Shown here: positions 1 to 9,422 of the stretch, piece by piece
Position numbering within the stretch: the stretch's first letter is position 1
Layout of the letters: each line of letters starts with the position of its first letter
From: Deinococcus seoulensis
GTDB taxonomy: Bacteria; Deinococcota; Deinococci; Deinococcales; Deinococcaceae
Assembly (NCBI RefSeq): GCF_014648115.1
Contig: NZ_BMQM01000011.1
Coordinates: 60,560 to 124,559, forward strand
Direction: 5' to 3'
DNA length: 64,000 bases
The notes under the pieces: generated by a model
Databases searched by the model: none
What the model saw: the letters and a program-made list of their open reading frames with translations, nothing else
Told to the model about the DNA's origin: nothing
Made by a program: the position numbers and the translations under genes

Positions 1-63
1 CGCGTCTTTCACATGCCCACGCAGCGGTGAAGATCGTCACAGCCGCCCTTTCGCAGACCGTCT

Positions 64-1131
64 TCATGAAGGTGGGGCCTGCGCGTGCGGCGTTTCACGG
101 CTCCCCTGATGCACCACGCGGTCACGTCCGGCGTCCTTGGCGGCGTACAAGCGCGCGTCGGCCAGGGCCAGCCACCCGGGCACGCCCTCCGCCTCGGAGG
201 CCAGGGCCATGCCGGCACTGACCGTCACGGGCGGGAACCCCGGCAACCGCTGCGCCCGCACGGCCCGCACGACCTGCCACGCGAGCGCCTGCGCGTCCTG
301 CGGGTCGCGTCCGGCCAGCAGCAGCAGGAATTCCTCGCCGCCCCAGCGGATCACGGCGTCCTGCGGGGTCACGCTGCGTTCCAGCAGGTCGGCCAGCGCG
401 ATCAGGATCTCGTCGCCCCGGTGGTGACCCAGGCTGTCGTTCACGCGCTTGAAGTGATCGATGTCGATCAGGACGGCCGCCAGCCGCTGCGGGTGGGCGC
501 GGGCGGCGCGCAGCGCTCCGTCCAGCCGCTCACGGCCCGAACGGCGGTTCAGCACGCCGGTCAGCGGGTCCGTGAAGGCCAGGGTCGCCAGGGCGTCGTT
601 ACGCAGGTGCGCGCGGTGCAGGCTCTGCCCGTGCGCACTGAGAAACCAGATCAGGGTCGCGGCGAACCCGGTCATCAGCAGGCCCGGCGGGTCCAGTGGC
701 CGCGCGGCCGCCACCGGGCCGACCAGCAGCAGGTACCCGGCCAGCGTCAGGGCCGCCGCTGCCGGGGCGCGCAGCCACGCGAACGCGAACAGCGCCATGG
801 TCAGGAACCCGACCAGCAGCGTGGCAGACGGGATCTCGGCCCGCACGAACAGCAGCGCGGAACTCAGCACCCACAACTGCCCGCTGACGATCAGGATCAA
901 CTGGAACACGTGCGCGGGCACCCGCTGCCACGCGGCCAGACCGACCAGCAGCAGGTTGAACCCCAGGCCCAGCAACGCCTGGAGGTTCAGGCCCGGCAGA
1001 GCGTTCGACTGGGCGTACTGGGCAATGCAGGCCTGAACGAGCGCAGCGAGCAGCGCCATGCCGACGTACAACCGCCGGAGGTGCTGCTCGCGCCCGCCCT
1101 CTACCAGCCCGCCAGGCTCGCCACCGAACAT
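64..1131 (-). CDS. Membrane-bound diguanylate cyclase (GGDEF)
   Basis: Predicted to make cyclic di-GMP from two GTP at the inner face of the membrane. The 355-residue protein has about six hydrophobic segments in its first 180 residues, then a complete GGDEF domain: LTGVLNRRSG, the metal/nucleotide segment DIDHFKRVNDSLGHH and active-site GGEEF. The four residues at the usual inhibitory I-site position read TPQD, not RxxD, so product inhibition through that site is not expected. The ATG start at 1131 has TAAGTT six bases upstream, a typical Deinococcus leaderless -10, and no good Shine-Dalgarno sequence. A nearly perfect 21-bp palindrome (1130-1150) covers this -10 and start. The N-terminal segment is not a sensor family I can name. 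Confidence 0.88.
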   Translation of the reverse strand: MFGGEPGGLVEGGREQHLRRLYVGMALLAALVQACIAQYAQSNALPGLNLQALLGLGFNLLLVGLAAWQRVPAHVFQLILIVSGQLWVLSSALLFVRAEIPSATLLVGFLTMALFAFAWLRAPAAAALTLAGYLLLVGPVAAARPLDPPGLLMTGFAATLIWFLSAHGQSLHRAHLRNDALATLAFTDPLTGVLNRRSGRERLDGALRAARAHPQRLAAVLIDIDHFKRVNDSLGHHRGDEILIALADLLERSVTPQDAVIRWGGEEFLLLLAGRDPQDAQALAWQVVRAVRAQRLPGFPPVTVSAGMALASEAEGVPGWLALADARLYAAKDAGRDRVVHQGSRETPHAQAPPS

Positions 1132-1150
1132 TCGCCTAACTTAAGCGAAT
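1130..1150. promoter_or_regulatory. Palindrome overlapping leaderless promoter of the diguanylate cyclase
   Basis: Arms ATTCGC and GCGAAT plus inner TAA/TTA give 18 of 20 paired positions around a central base. On the minus strand it contains TAAGTT (1138-1143), six bases before the ATG. Seen directly; an operator role is inferred. Confidence 0.4.
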
Positions 1151-1194
1151 CCCGCGCGGCGCTGCTTGAGAAGATGTTCATGCAGTCAGATGGA

Positions 1195-1253
1195 CCTCTC
1201 CTGCTCGCAATCCGCTTGGATTGAACGGCGCCTTTCAATCGGAGTCCGTATCA
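1195..1253 (+). repeat. Intergenic repeat copy A (right part only)
   Basis: Right half of the window's repeat family: the pyrimidine-rich middle-block end (CCTCTCCTGCTCG), the ATTGAA...TTTCAAT hairpin and the right terminus CGGAGTCCGTATCA. The final TCA, read on the minus strand, is the TGA stop codon of the aldehyde dehydrogenase gene. The left hairpin and left terminus are absent. Confidence 0.85.
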
Positions 1254-2642
1254 CTCGGTCTTGCTGCGGTGGGCGCCGTCGGGCGCGCCGATGGACACGG
1301 TCTTGATGTTCACGAATTGCAGGATGCCGTGGCGGCCCAGTTCCCGGCCGAAGCCGCTGTTCTTCACGCCGCCGAACGGCAGGCGCGGGTCGCTGGCGAC
1401 CATCGAGTTGATGAACACCGACCCGGCCTCCAGGTCGGCGATGAAGCGTTCCCGCTCGGCCGTATCGTTCGTCCAGGCGCTGCTGCCCAGCCCGAAGGTG
1501 GTGGTGTTCGCCAGTTCGACCGCCTCGTCGAGGCTCTGCACCCGGAAGATCAGGGCGACCGGCCCGAAGGTCTCTTCCAGCCACACGTCCATGTCGGGGG
1601 TCAGCCCGTCCAGGGCGGTGACCGGGTAGTAGTTGCCCGGCCCCTGCGGCAGCTGCCCGCCCGTGCGGACGCGCGCGCCCTTGCTCACGGCGTCCTGCAC
1701 CTGCTTGTGGATGTCCTCGCGGATCTGCGGCGTGGCGAGCGGGCCGACGTCGGTGTCTTCCAGTTCCGGGTTCCCGACCTTCAGGGCCTCCAGGCCAGCC
1801 ACGAACGCGTCCGTGAAGGCGTCGTACACATCCGAATGCACGATGAAGCGCTTGGCGGCGATGCAGCTCTGACCGTTGTTGATGGTGCGGGCCGTCACGG
1901 CCGTCTTCGCGGCCAGTTCGATGTCGGCGCTGGGCATCACGATGAACGGGTCCGAGCCGCCCAGTTCCATCACGGCGGGCTTGAGTTCACCCCCGGCGGT
2001 GGCGGACACGGCCCGCCCGGCGCCCTCGGACCCGGTCAGGCTCACGGCGGTCACGCGCGGGTCCTTCAGGACGGCTTCCACGTCGCGGCTGCCGATCAGC
2101 AGGGTCGTGAACACGCCCGCCGGGAAGCCCGCCTCGCGCAGCACGTCCTCGATCGCCAGGGCGCAGCCGGGCACGTTGCTGGCGTGCTTGAGCAGTCCGG
2201 TGTTCCCGGCCATCAGGGTCGGCGCGATGAACCGGAACGCCTGCCAGTACGGGAAGTTCCAGGGCATGACGGCCAGCACCACGCCGAGGGGCTGGTGCGT
2301 CACGAACGCCTCGTCCGCCTCGGTCTGCACGGGTTCGGGCGCCAGGAACGCCCCGGCATGCTCGGCGTAGTACCGGCAGGCCGAGGCGCACTTCAGGACT
2401 TCCTGCCGCGCGGCCTCCAGGGTCTTGCCCATCTCTTGCGTGGCGAGCAGCGCGAGTTCCCCGGCGCGGCGTGCCAGGACGTCTGCGGCGGCGTTCATCC
2501 ACGCGCTGCGCTGCTCGAAGGTGGTGCGGCGGTACTCGCCGTAGGCCGTGTGGGCGGCCGCGATGGCCGCCTGCACCTGCTCGGTGGTGTGCTCGTCGTA
2601 GGTGGCGAAAGTCTCGCCGGTGGCCGGATTAACGCTTTGCAT
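1251..2642 (-). CDS. Succinate-semialdehyde dehydrogenase-like aldehyde dehydrogenase
   Basis: NAD(P)-dependent oxidation of an aldehyde to its acid; best fit is succinate semialdehyde to succinate (GABA and related catabolism). The 463-residue length is normal for the ALDH superfamily. Visible hallmarks are the N-terminal SVNPATGE opening, MPWNFPYWQ, LTGSEGAGR in the cofactor fold, the general base Glu in MELGGSDPF and the catalytic Cys in NNGQSCIAAKRF, with PFGGVKNSGFGRE near the end. Its TGA stop is formed by the end of repeat copy A. Upstream lies a plausible promoter (TTGACG at 2672-2677, 16-bp spacer, TAGAAC at 2650-2655, minus strand). Substrate choice within the family is inferred; no pathway partner is adjacent. 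Confidence 0.88.
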   Translation of the reverse strand: MQSVNPATGETFATYDEHTTEQVQAAIAAAHTAYGEYRRTTFEQRSAWMNAAADVLARRAGELALLATQEMGKTLEAARQEVLKCASACRYYAEHAGAFLAPEPVQTEADEAFVTHQPLGVVLAVMPWNFPYWQAFRFIAPTLMAGNTGLLKHASNVPGCALAIEDVLREAGFPAGVFTTLLIGSRDVEAVLKDPRVTAVSLTGSEGAGRAVSATAGGELKPAVMELGGSDPFIVMPSADIELAAKTAVTARTINNGQSCIAAKRFIVHSDVYDAFTDAFVAGLEALKVGNPELEDTDVGPLATPQIREDIHKQVQDAVSKGARVRTGGQLPQGPGNYYPVTALDGLTPDMDVWLEETFGPVALIFRVQSLDEAVELANTTTFGLGSSAWTNDTAERERFIADLEAGSVFINSMVASDPRLPFGGVKNSGFGRELGRHGILQFVNIKTVSIGAPDGAHRSKTE

Positions 2643-2649
2643 GCCTTCC

Positions 2650-2677
2650 GTTCTAGTCCGCGCAGCCCGCCCGTCAA
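2650..2677 (-). promoter_or_regulatory. Promoter of the aldehyde dehydrogenase gene
   Basis: Minus-strand TTGACG (2672-2677) and TAGAAC (2650-2655) separated by 16 bp. The -10 ends seven bases before the ATG, so the transcript would be leaderless or nearly so. Confidence 0.4.
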
Positions 2678-2823
2678 TGTGAGACGGCGCTCCATGAAGC
2701 CCTCATTAAGAACCCCGTGACCAGCCTGGAGGTGACCGGCACAGGGTGGGCAGCCGGGACAGGACGCCACAGCGCGAACGGAAAGGTTCGTTCCCGCGGG
2801 AGATCAGCGTGCTGGCGGCACCC

Positions 2824-5400
<2,577 letters not shown>

Positions 5401-5480
5401 CGGAAACTCCAGTGACGGGCAGGAAAGGCAGTGGCGGACAGGGTCGGGACGGAGGGCACCGTGGCAGAGGCCCGGACGCC

Positions 5481-5501
5481 AGACCCCCCCTGGGGGGATA
5501 C
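5481..5501. promoter_or_regulatory. CsoR-type operator at the copA promoter
   Basis: C-run, T, G-run, then ATAC: the pseudo-palindromic C/G tract flanked by A/T known for CsoR sites. It lies just downstream of the minus-strand -10 (AAGATA on plus, 5508-5513) and would cover the start region of the copA transcript. Confidence 0.7.
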
Positions 5502-5507
5502 GACCTG

Positions 5508-5537
5508 AAGATAGGCGCCCACCCAACCAGCTTTCAA
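5508..5537 (-). promoter_or_regulatory. copA promoter
   Basis: Minus strand -35 TTGAAA (5532-5537), 18-bp spacer, -10 TATCTT (5508-5513). The copA leader would be about 105 nt. Confidence 0.55.
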
Positions 5538-5634
5538 GACCCCAGACCACACTGACCCGCCGCACAGCAGGCTGCTGCCGGGCTGCACGGCGCACCCCCG
5601 CAGGACACCTGACGGCCGCGCACCGCAATGCCAA

Positions 5635-5669
5635 TTGACAGGCCCCCAGGGGGGGGATAGCATCGCGCC
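5635..5669 (+). promoter_or_regulatory. copZ-csoR promoter with CsoR site in the spacer
   Basis: Perfect TTGACA (5635-5640), 17-bp spacer, TAGCAT (5658-5663), then six bases to the ATG, so leaderless. The spacer holds GGCCCCC-A-GGGGGGGGAT, a second CsoR-type tract placed where bound repressor would exclude RNA polymerase. Confidence 0.75.
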
Positions 5670-5891
5670 ATGAGCACCGAACTGACCATCACCGGAATGA
5701 CCTGCGGACACTGCCAGAAAGCCGTTCAGGAGGCCCTGCAACAGGTTCCCGGCGTGCAGAGCGCCAGCGTGGACCTCGCGTCCGGGCACGCCAGCGTCAC
5801 CGGTCCCGCCGACGTGCAGGCCCTGATCGCCGCCGTGGTCGAGGAAGGGTACGAGGCGCAGATCGCCGTTCCGGCCTCTCCCCTCGCCTGA
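5670..5891 (+). CDS. copZ: Copper chaperone CopZ
   Basis: A 73-residue soluble heavy-metal-associated domain that carries Cu(I) to CopA. The GMTCGHC metal loop is at residues 9-15, followed by the usual beta-alpha-beta-beta-alpha-beta fold. Length is typical. It starts without a Shine-Dalgarno sequence from a leaderless promoter and ends one base before csoR, with which it must be co-transcribed. Confidence 0.93.
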   Translation: MSTELTITGMTCGHCQKAVQEALQQVPGVQSASVDLASGHASVTGPADVQALIAAVVEEGYEAQIAVPASPLA

Positions 5892-5892
5892 C

Positions 5893-6207
5893 ATGACCGG
5901 CAAACCCGCGCCCGCCTGCCACAGCGGCCCCGATCACCTGTGCATGCCCGAGGACGCCCGCAAACGCGCCGCCCGCCGCCTGAGCATCGCGCGCGGCCAC
6001 CTGGACGCCATCGTGCGCATGCTGGACAACCCCGACGCCTACTGCGTGGACGTGCTGCGGCAGATCAAGGCCGTGCAGGGCGCCCTGTCCGGCGCGGGCG
6101 AGGTCGTGCTGCGCGGCCACCTGGAAGCGCACGTCGCCACGGCCAGCACGCGCGGCGACTCCGTGGAGATCGTCGAGGAACTGATGGAAGCCCTCAAGTA
6201 CACCTGA
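5893..6207 (+). CDS. csoR: Copper-sensing repressor CsoR (Cys-His-His type)
   Basis: All-helical Cu(I)-responsive repressor of 104 residues. Ligand positions are Cys51 (AYCVDV), His76 and His80 (RGHLEAH). Actinobacterial and Bacillus CsoR use Cys-His-Cys; the Thermus thermophilus CsoR uses Cys-His-His, matching this one and the Deinococcus-Thermus origin. Two extra N-terminal cysteines (C9, C17) and H10/H15 lie in a disordered-looking extension. A Ni/Co role (RcnR type) is the main alternative, but the copA/copZ neighbours and C/G-tract operators favour copper. It begins one base after copZ; repeat copy B follows. Confidence 0.92.
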   Translation: MTGKPAPACHSGPDHLCMPEDARKRAARRLSIARGHLDAIVRMLDNPDAYCVDVLRQIKAVQGALSGAGEVVLRGHLEAHVATASTRGDSVEIVEELMEALKYT

Positions 6208-6211
6208 TCCA

Positions 6212-6267
6212 TGCTGCGGACTCGGATTGAATCGGCTGCAAAAGCCATTCAATCGGAGTCCGTATCA
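6212..6267. repeat. Intergenic repeat copy B (short hairpin form)
   Basis: Short form consisting of the two terminal inverted repeats joined by the ATTGAAT...ATTCAAT hairpin, so the whole 56 bp folds as one stem. It sits between convergent csoR and the GGDEF/HD-GYP gene. Its right-hand TCA is that gene's TGA stop (6265-6267). It may double as a bidirectional terminator. Confidence 0.88.
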
Positions 6268-9018
6268 GGCGTCGGGCGGGTGGTCGGTGCGCGGGACGTT
6301 CGGGTGGATGCTGGCCGGGCCGCCCCGGCTGGGCAGGGTGGGCGAGCCGTTCATGTATTCCAGGAAGGCCTGCACGACCTGCGGGTCGAAGGCGGCGCCG
6401 CTCTGGCAGCGGATCTCGGCGAGGGCCTCGGGGACCGACCAGCCGCGTTTGTACGGCCGGGCGCTGGTCAGGGCGTCGAACACGTCGCAGACGGTGAAGA
6501 TGCGGGCCAGCAGCGGAATGGCCGCGCCGCTGAGGCCGTCCGGGTACCCGGAGCCGTCCCAGCGTTCGTGGTGGTGCCGGATGACCTGCAGGGCGTGGCG
6601 GCTGAAGCCCGGAATGTGCCGCGCGAGTTCCTCTCCGGCCTGGGCGTGCTGGCGCATGACGGCCCACTCGTCGGCGTTCAGCGGGCCGGGTTTGAGGAGC
6701 ACGGCGTCCGGCACCTGCACCTTTCCCAGGTCGTGCAGGTACGCGCCGTCCCGCAGCGCCTCGAGTTGATCCGGGGAGAGGTTCATGCGCCGCGCGACCT
6801 GGAGGGTCAGGTTCAGGACGCGGGTGGTGTGGCCGCGCGTCTCGAAGTCACGGGCTTCGAGGGCGCGGCCCAGTGCGGCCAGGATGCCCTCGCGGCCCTG
6901 TTCGATGGCGCGGATGCGTTCCGTGCGTTCCAGCGCCGTGACGCCCTGCGCGGCCAGCGCGCGGGCCAGTTGCGCGTCGTTCTCACCGAACGGGTGCGTG
7001 CGGATCACGATCAGCACACCCAGCAGTCGGTCGGCGGTCTGGAGGGGTGCGAGCATGGACGCGCCGTTGGCGACGCCCGCGACCCGCACGATGCGGGGGT
7101 CGGCGTCCATGTTGTTCACGCGGATCACGTCGCGTGCGGTCACGGCCGCCCACGACAGTCCGTGGCCGCGGCGCAGGGAGAGGGTGGGCGTCTCGGCGGG
7201 CAGGCCCTCGCGGAGGCTGCTGACCAGTGTATCGCTGGCCGGGTCGTACCGCATGAAGATGGTCTGGCGGGCGTTCAGGGCGACGTGCGCCATGGAGTTG
7301 ATGGCGTGCGTGACGTCCCCGGACGTGCGGGCGTCACGCAGCGCCGCCGAGATCTGCACCAGCGCTTCGAGTTCGCGGGTGCGCTGCGCCTCGCGTTCCC
7401 GGCGGGCGCGGGGCGCGAGCGGCGGCGCGACCTGCGCGGCGAGGCCCACGGCGACCTCCTGCGTGGCGGCGCCGAACACCACGCCGGGGCCGCTGCGGTC
7501 GAAGTTCAGGTACGCGATGACGTGCCCGTCGGCGGTGACGGGTACGCCCAGCGTCTCGGTCACGCCTTCGAGCCGCGCCTTCCAGTGGGTGCGTTCACTG
7601 GCCGGCTGGAAGGCGGCGGCGCTGGCGGCGCGGGCGGCGGCGCCGATGGCGTAGCCGCGCAGCACGCGTGGGTGACCGCCCAGCCAGTGGTCGTCGGGAC
7701 CGCCGTGCCAGGCGCGCTGGGCGTTCGGGGGGACACGCTGACCGAGCAGGTCGCCCGGCAGGCCCATCTGCGCGCGGGTCACGAAGTCTCCCTGCTCGAC
7801 GACGTGCAGGCTGCCGGTCTCGGCGCCCGGAATGCTCTGGCAGGCGGCGAGCAGCAGGTCGTGCCAGGCGTCCGGGCCAGGGTCGTGCAGCGACTGGAAG
7901 TGCGTCAGGGCGGCGCGCAGGGAGAGTTCCGGCGTCAGGGGCGCGGCGTCCGGCGCGGGGGGTGAGACGCGCAGGCCGTCGCGGCCGCCTTCCTTGGCGG
8001 CGTACAGGGCCTCGTCGGCGCGCTGGTGGGTGCGCAGGGGCGTGTCGTTGGGGGCGTGGCAGGCCAGTCCGGCCGAGAGGGTCACGGCGGGGCCGTCGCC
8101 GGTCCACTGGCGGACGGCGTTCAGGCAGCGCAGCGCGACCGTCTCGGCCTGCGGGGTGGGCGTGGCGCGCAGGATGACCGCGAATTCCTCGCCGCCGATG
8201 CGGTATGCGGGGTCGCCGGGCCGCAGCGTGCCGCGCAGCAGCCGGGCCACGCGGCGCAGCACGGCGTCGCCCTCGGTGTGGCCGTACTCGTCGTTCACGC
8301 GCTTGAAGTGGTCGAGGTCCATGACGAGCAGGTGATCGCCGGGTTGCAGGAACGGCAGGTCCTGATCGAACTGACGGCGGTTACTCAGGCCGGTCAGGAC
8401 GTCGGTGTGCGCCTCGGCGCGGAAGGTGGCCGAGACGCGCAGCAGGTGCAGGCGGCTGTGCAGGGCGCTGTGCAGCAGCACCACGGACACGCTGCTGATC
8501 AGCAGTTCGGCCGGCAGGTTCAGGCCGGGCGTGGCGGTCCACGCGGCGCCGCCCGGACCGTCCAGCCAGCGGTCGGTCAGGGCGCTGATCAGCAGGGTGG
8601 GCGCGAACAGCAGCGGCGCGCCCCACCACAGCCGGTGGTGGTCCGGGGGCAGGTCCAGACGCAGGTGAGGGGACAGCAGCGTGCCCAGGACGGTCAGCGT
8701 GACCGAGTCGAGCAGCAGGTCGCGGGTGCCGGGCAGCATCGAGTCGGGCAGCAGCAGGCCGGTCAGGATGACCGGGGTGGCGCCCAGCGCGCTCGGCAGC
8801 GGGCCGTACCGCAGGGCCAGCAGCGCCAGCGGAATCAGGTACAGGTGCCCGCCGGGACCGCCGTGCAGGGCCAGCGCCAGGGTGGCGATCACGCCCAGCA
8901 GGGTGCGCAGGGCGATGTCGCGCGGCGTCTGGGTGGGCGGCCAGCTGCGATAGGTGAGGCCCAGCGCGTACGAGAACAGCGCCACGAGGCCCAGGTTGCT
9001 CAGCAGGATGGTCAGCAT
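6265..9018 (-). CDS. Membrane GGDEF - GAF - HD-GYP c-di-GMP protein
   Basis: A 917-residue protein that may both make and degrade c-di-GMP. Order: about five membrane helices (1-195), GGDEF (205-365; DLDHFKRVNDEYGH, YRIGGEEF, I-site RPGD present), two GAF-like regions (about 400-560 and 575-715), HD-GYP (720-900; HDLGKVQVPD, HHERWDGSGYPDG). The open frame extends 138 codons upstream, but ATG 9018 begins right before the first helix. That opening (LGLTYRSWPP) matches the N-terminus of the cyclase at 11864 (LSLTYRSWPP), so I took it. The stop comes from repeat copy B. Which activity dominates cannot be read from sequence, since both active sites look intact. Confidence 0.88.
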   Translation of the reverse strand: MLTILLSNLGLVALFSYALGLTYRSWPPTQTPRDIALRTLLGVIATLALALHGGPGGHLYLIPLALLALRYGPLPSALGATPVILTGLLLPDSMLPGTRDLLLDSVTLTVLGTLLSPHLRLDLPPDHHRLWWGAPLLFAPTLLISALTDRWLDGPGGAAWTATPGLNLPAELLISSVSVVLLHSALHSRLHLLRVSATFRAEAHTDVLTGLSNRRQFDQDLPFLQPGDHLLVMDLDHFKRVNDEYGHTEGDAVLRRVARLLRGTLRPGDPAYRIGGEEFAVILRATPTPQAETVALRCLNAVRQWTGDGPAVTLSAGLACHAPNDTPLRTHQRADEALYAAKEGGRDGLRVSPPAPDAAPLTPELSLRAALTHFQSLHDPGPDAWHDLLLAACQSIPGAETGSLHVVEQGDFVTRAQMGLPGDLLGQRVPPNAQRAWHGGPDDHWLGGHPRVLRGYAIGAAARAASAAAFQPASERTHWKARLEGVTETLGVPVTADGHVIAYLNFDRSGPGVVFGAATQEVAVGLAAQVAPPLAPRARREREAQRTRELEALVQISAALRDARTSGDVTHAINSMAHVALNARQTIFMRYDPASDTLVSSLREGLPAETPTLSLRRGHGLSWAAVTARDVIRVNNMDADPRIVRVAGVANGASMLAPLQTADRLLGVLIVIRTHPFGENDAQLARALAAQGVTALERTERIRAIEQGREGILAALGRALEARDFETRGHTTRVLNLTLQVARRMNLSPDQLEALRDGAYLHDLGKVQVPDAVLLKPGPLNADEWAVMRQHAQAGEELARHIPGFSRHALQVIRHHHERWDGSGYPDGLSGAAIPLLARIFTVCDVFDALTSARPYKRGWSVPEALAEIRCQSGAAFDPQVVQAFLEYMNGSPTLPSRGGPASIHPNVPRTDHPPDA

Positions 9019-9087
9019 CGACGCGGTATCCAGTGGGTGTTCCGGGCCGTGCAGGCGCCGGAAGGGGGGCGGAGCGGGCGGCCTGGA

Positions 9088-9126
9088 CTGATTGCGGGGG
9101 CTGATTGCGGGAACTGATTGAGGGGG
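9088..9126. repeat. Tandem repeat, 3 x 13 bp
   Basis: Three units: CTGATTGCGGGGG, CTGATTGCGGGAA and CTGATTGAGGGGG, 70-108 bp upstream of the minus-strand start at 9018. Confidence 0.7.
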
Positions 9127-9387
9127 CTGGCTGCGGATGCGACGGTGAGCGCGCGCGCAGAGCATGGGGAAAGCGGCGAACGCACGTGAGGCGGCGAACA
9201 CGCACGTGGGCGGCGAAGTCAGTGGCGGCGCGGCTCTGAGGGTGTGTTCCAGACGGAAGGGTGCAGGGAACTGCCCGGTGTGCGGTTCTGTCCCAGCATA
9301 CTGCCGCGACCCGTCCGGCCGGGAGTGGGGGGGGCGATCACCCCGGAAGATGAGGGATTGCCGGGGTGCGCGAATGCACGTAAGAAC

Positions 9388-9416
9388 CTGAAGGTTTCCT
9401 TCATAAAAGTTATACT
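9388..9416 (+). promoter_or_regulatory. Leaderless promoter of the PAS-GGDEF-EAL gene
   Basis: CTGAAG (9388-9393), 17 bp, TATACT (9411-9416), then six bases to the ATG at 9423. Confidence 0.6.
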
Positions 9417-9422
9417 CGGGGT

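Larger units (their letters stand above)
9019..9422. other. 404-bp divergent intergenic region
   Basis: Separates the divergent genes starting at 9018 and 9423. It contains a 3 x 13-bp tandem repeat (9088-9126) and the leaderless promoter of the gene at 9423. No credible gene is seen; the upstream extension of the minus-strand frame has no family-like sequence. Confidence 0.6.

Noticed and set aside
5401..5634. Longer N-terminus for copA
   Set aside because: It would run through the promoter and CsoR site and has no metal-domain sequence; ATG 5400 has its own GGAG.
9088..9126. CRISPR-like arrays (also 43906-43953, 47356-47400, 47514-47561)
   Set aside because: The units are directly adjacent without spacers and too short for CRISPR repeats; no cas genes are nearby.
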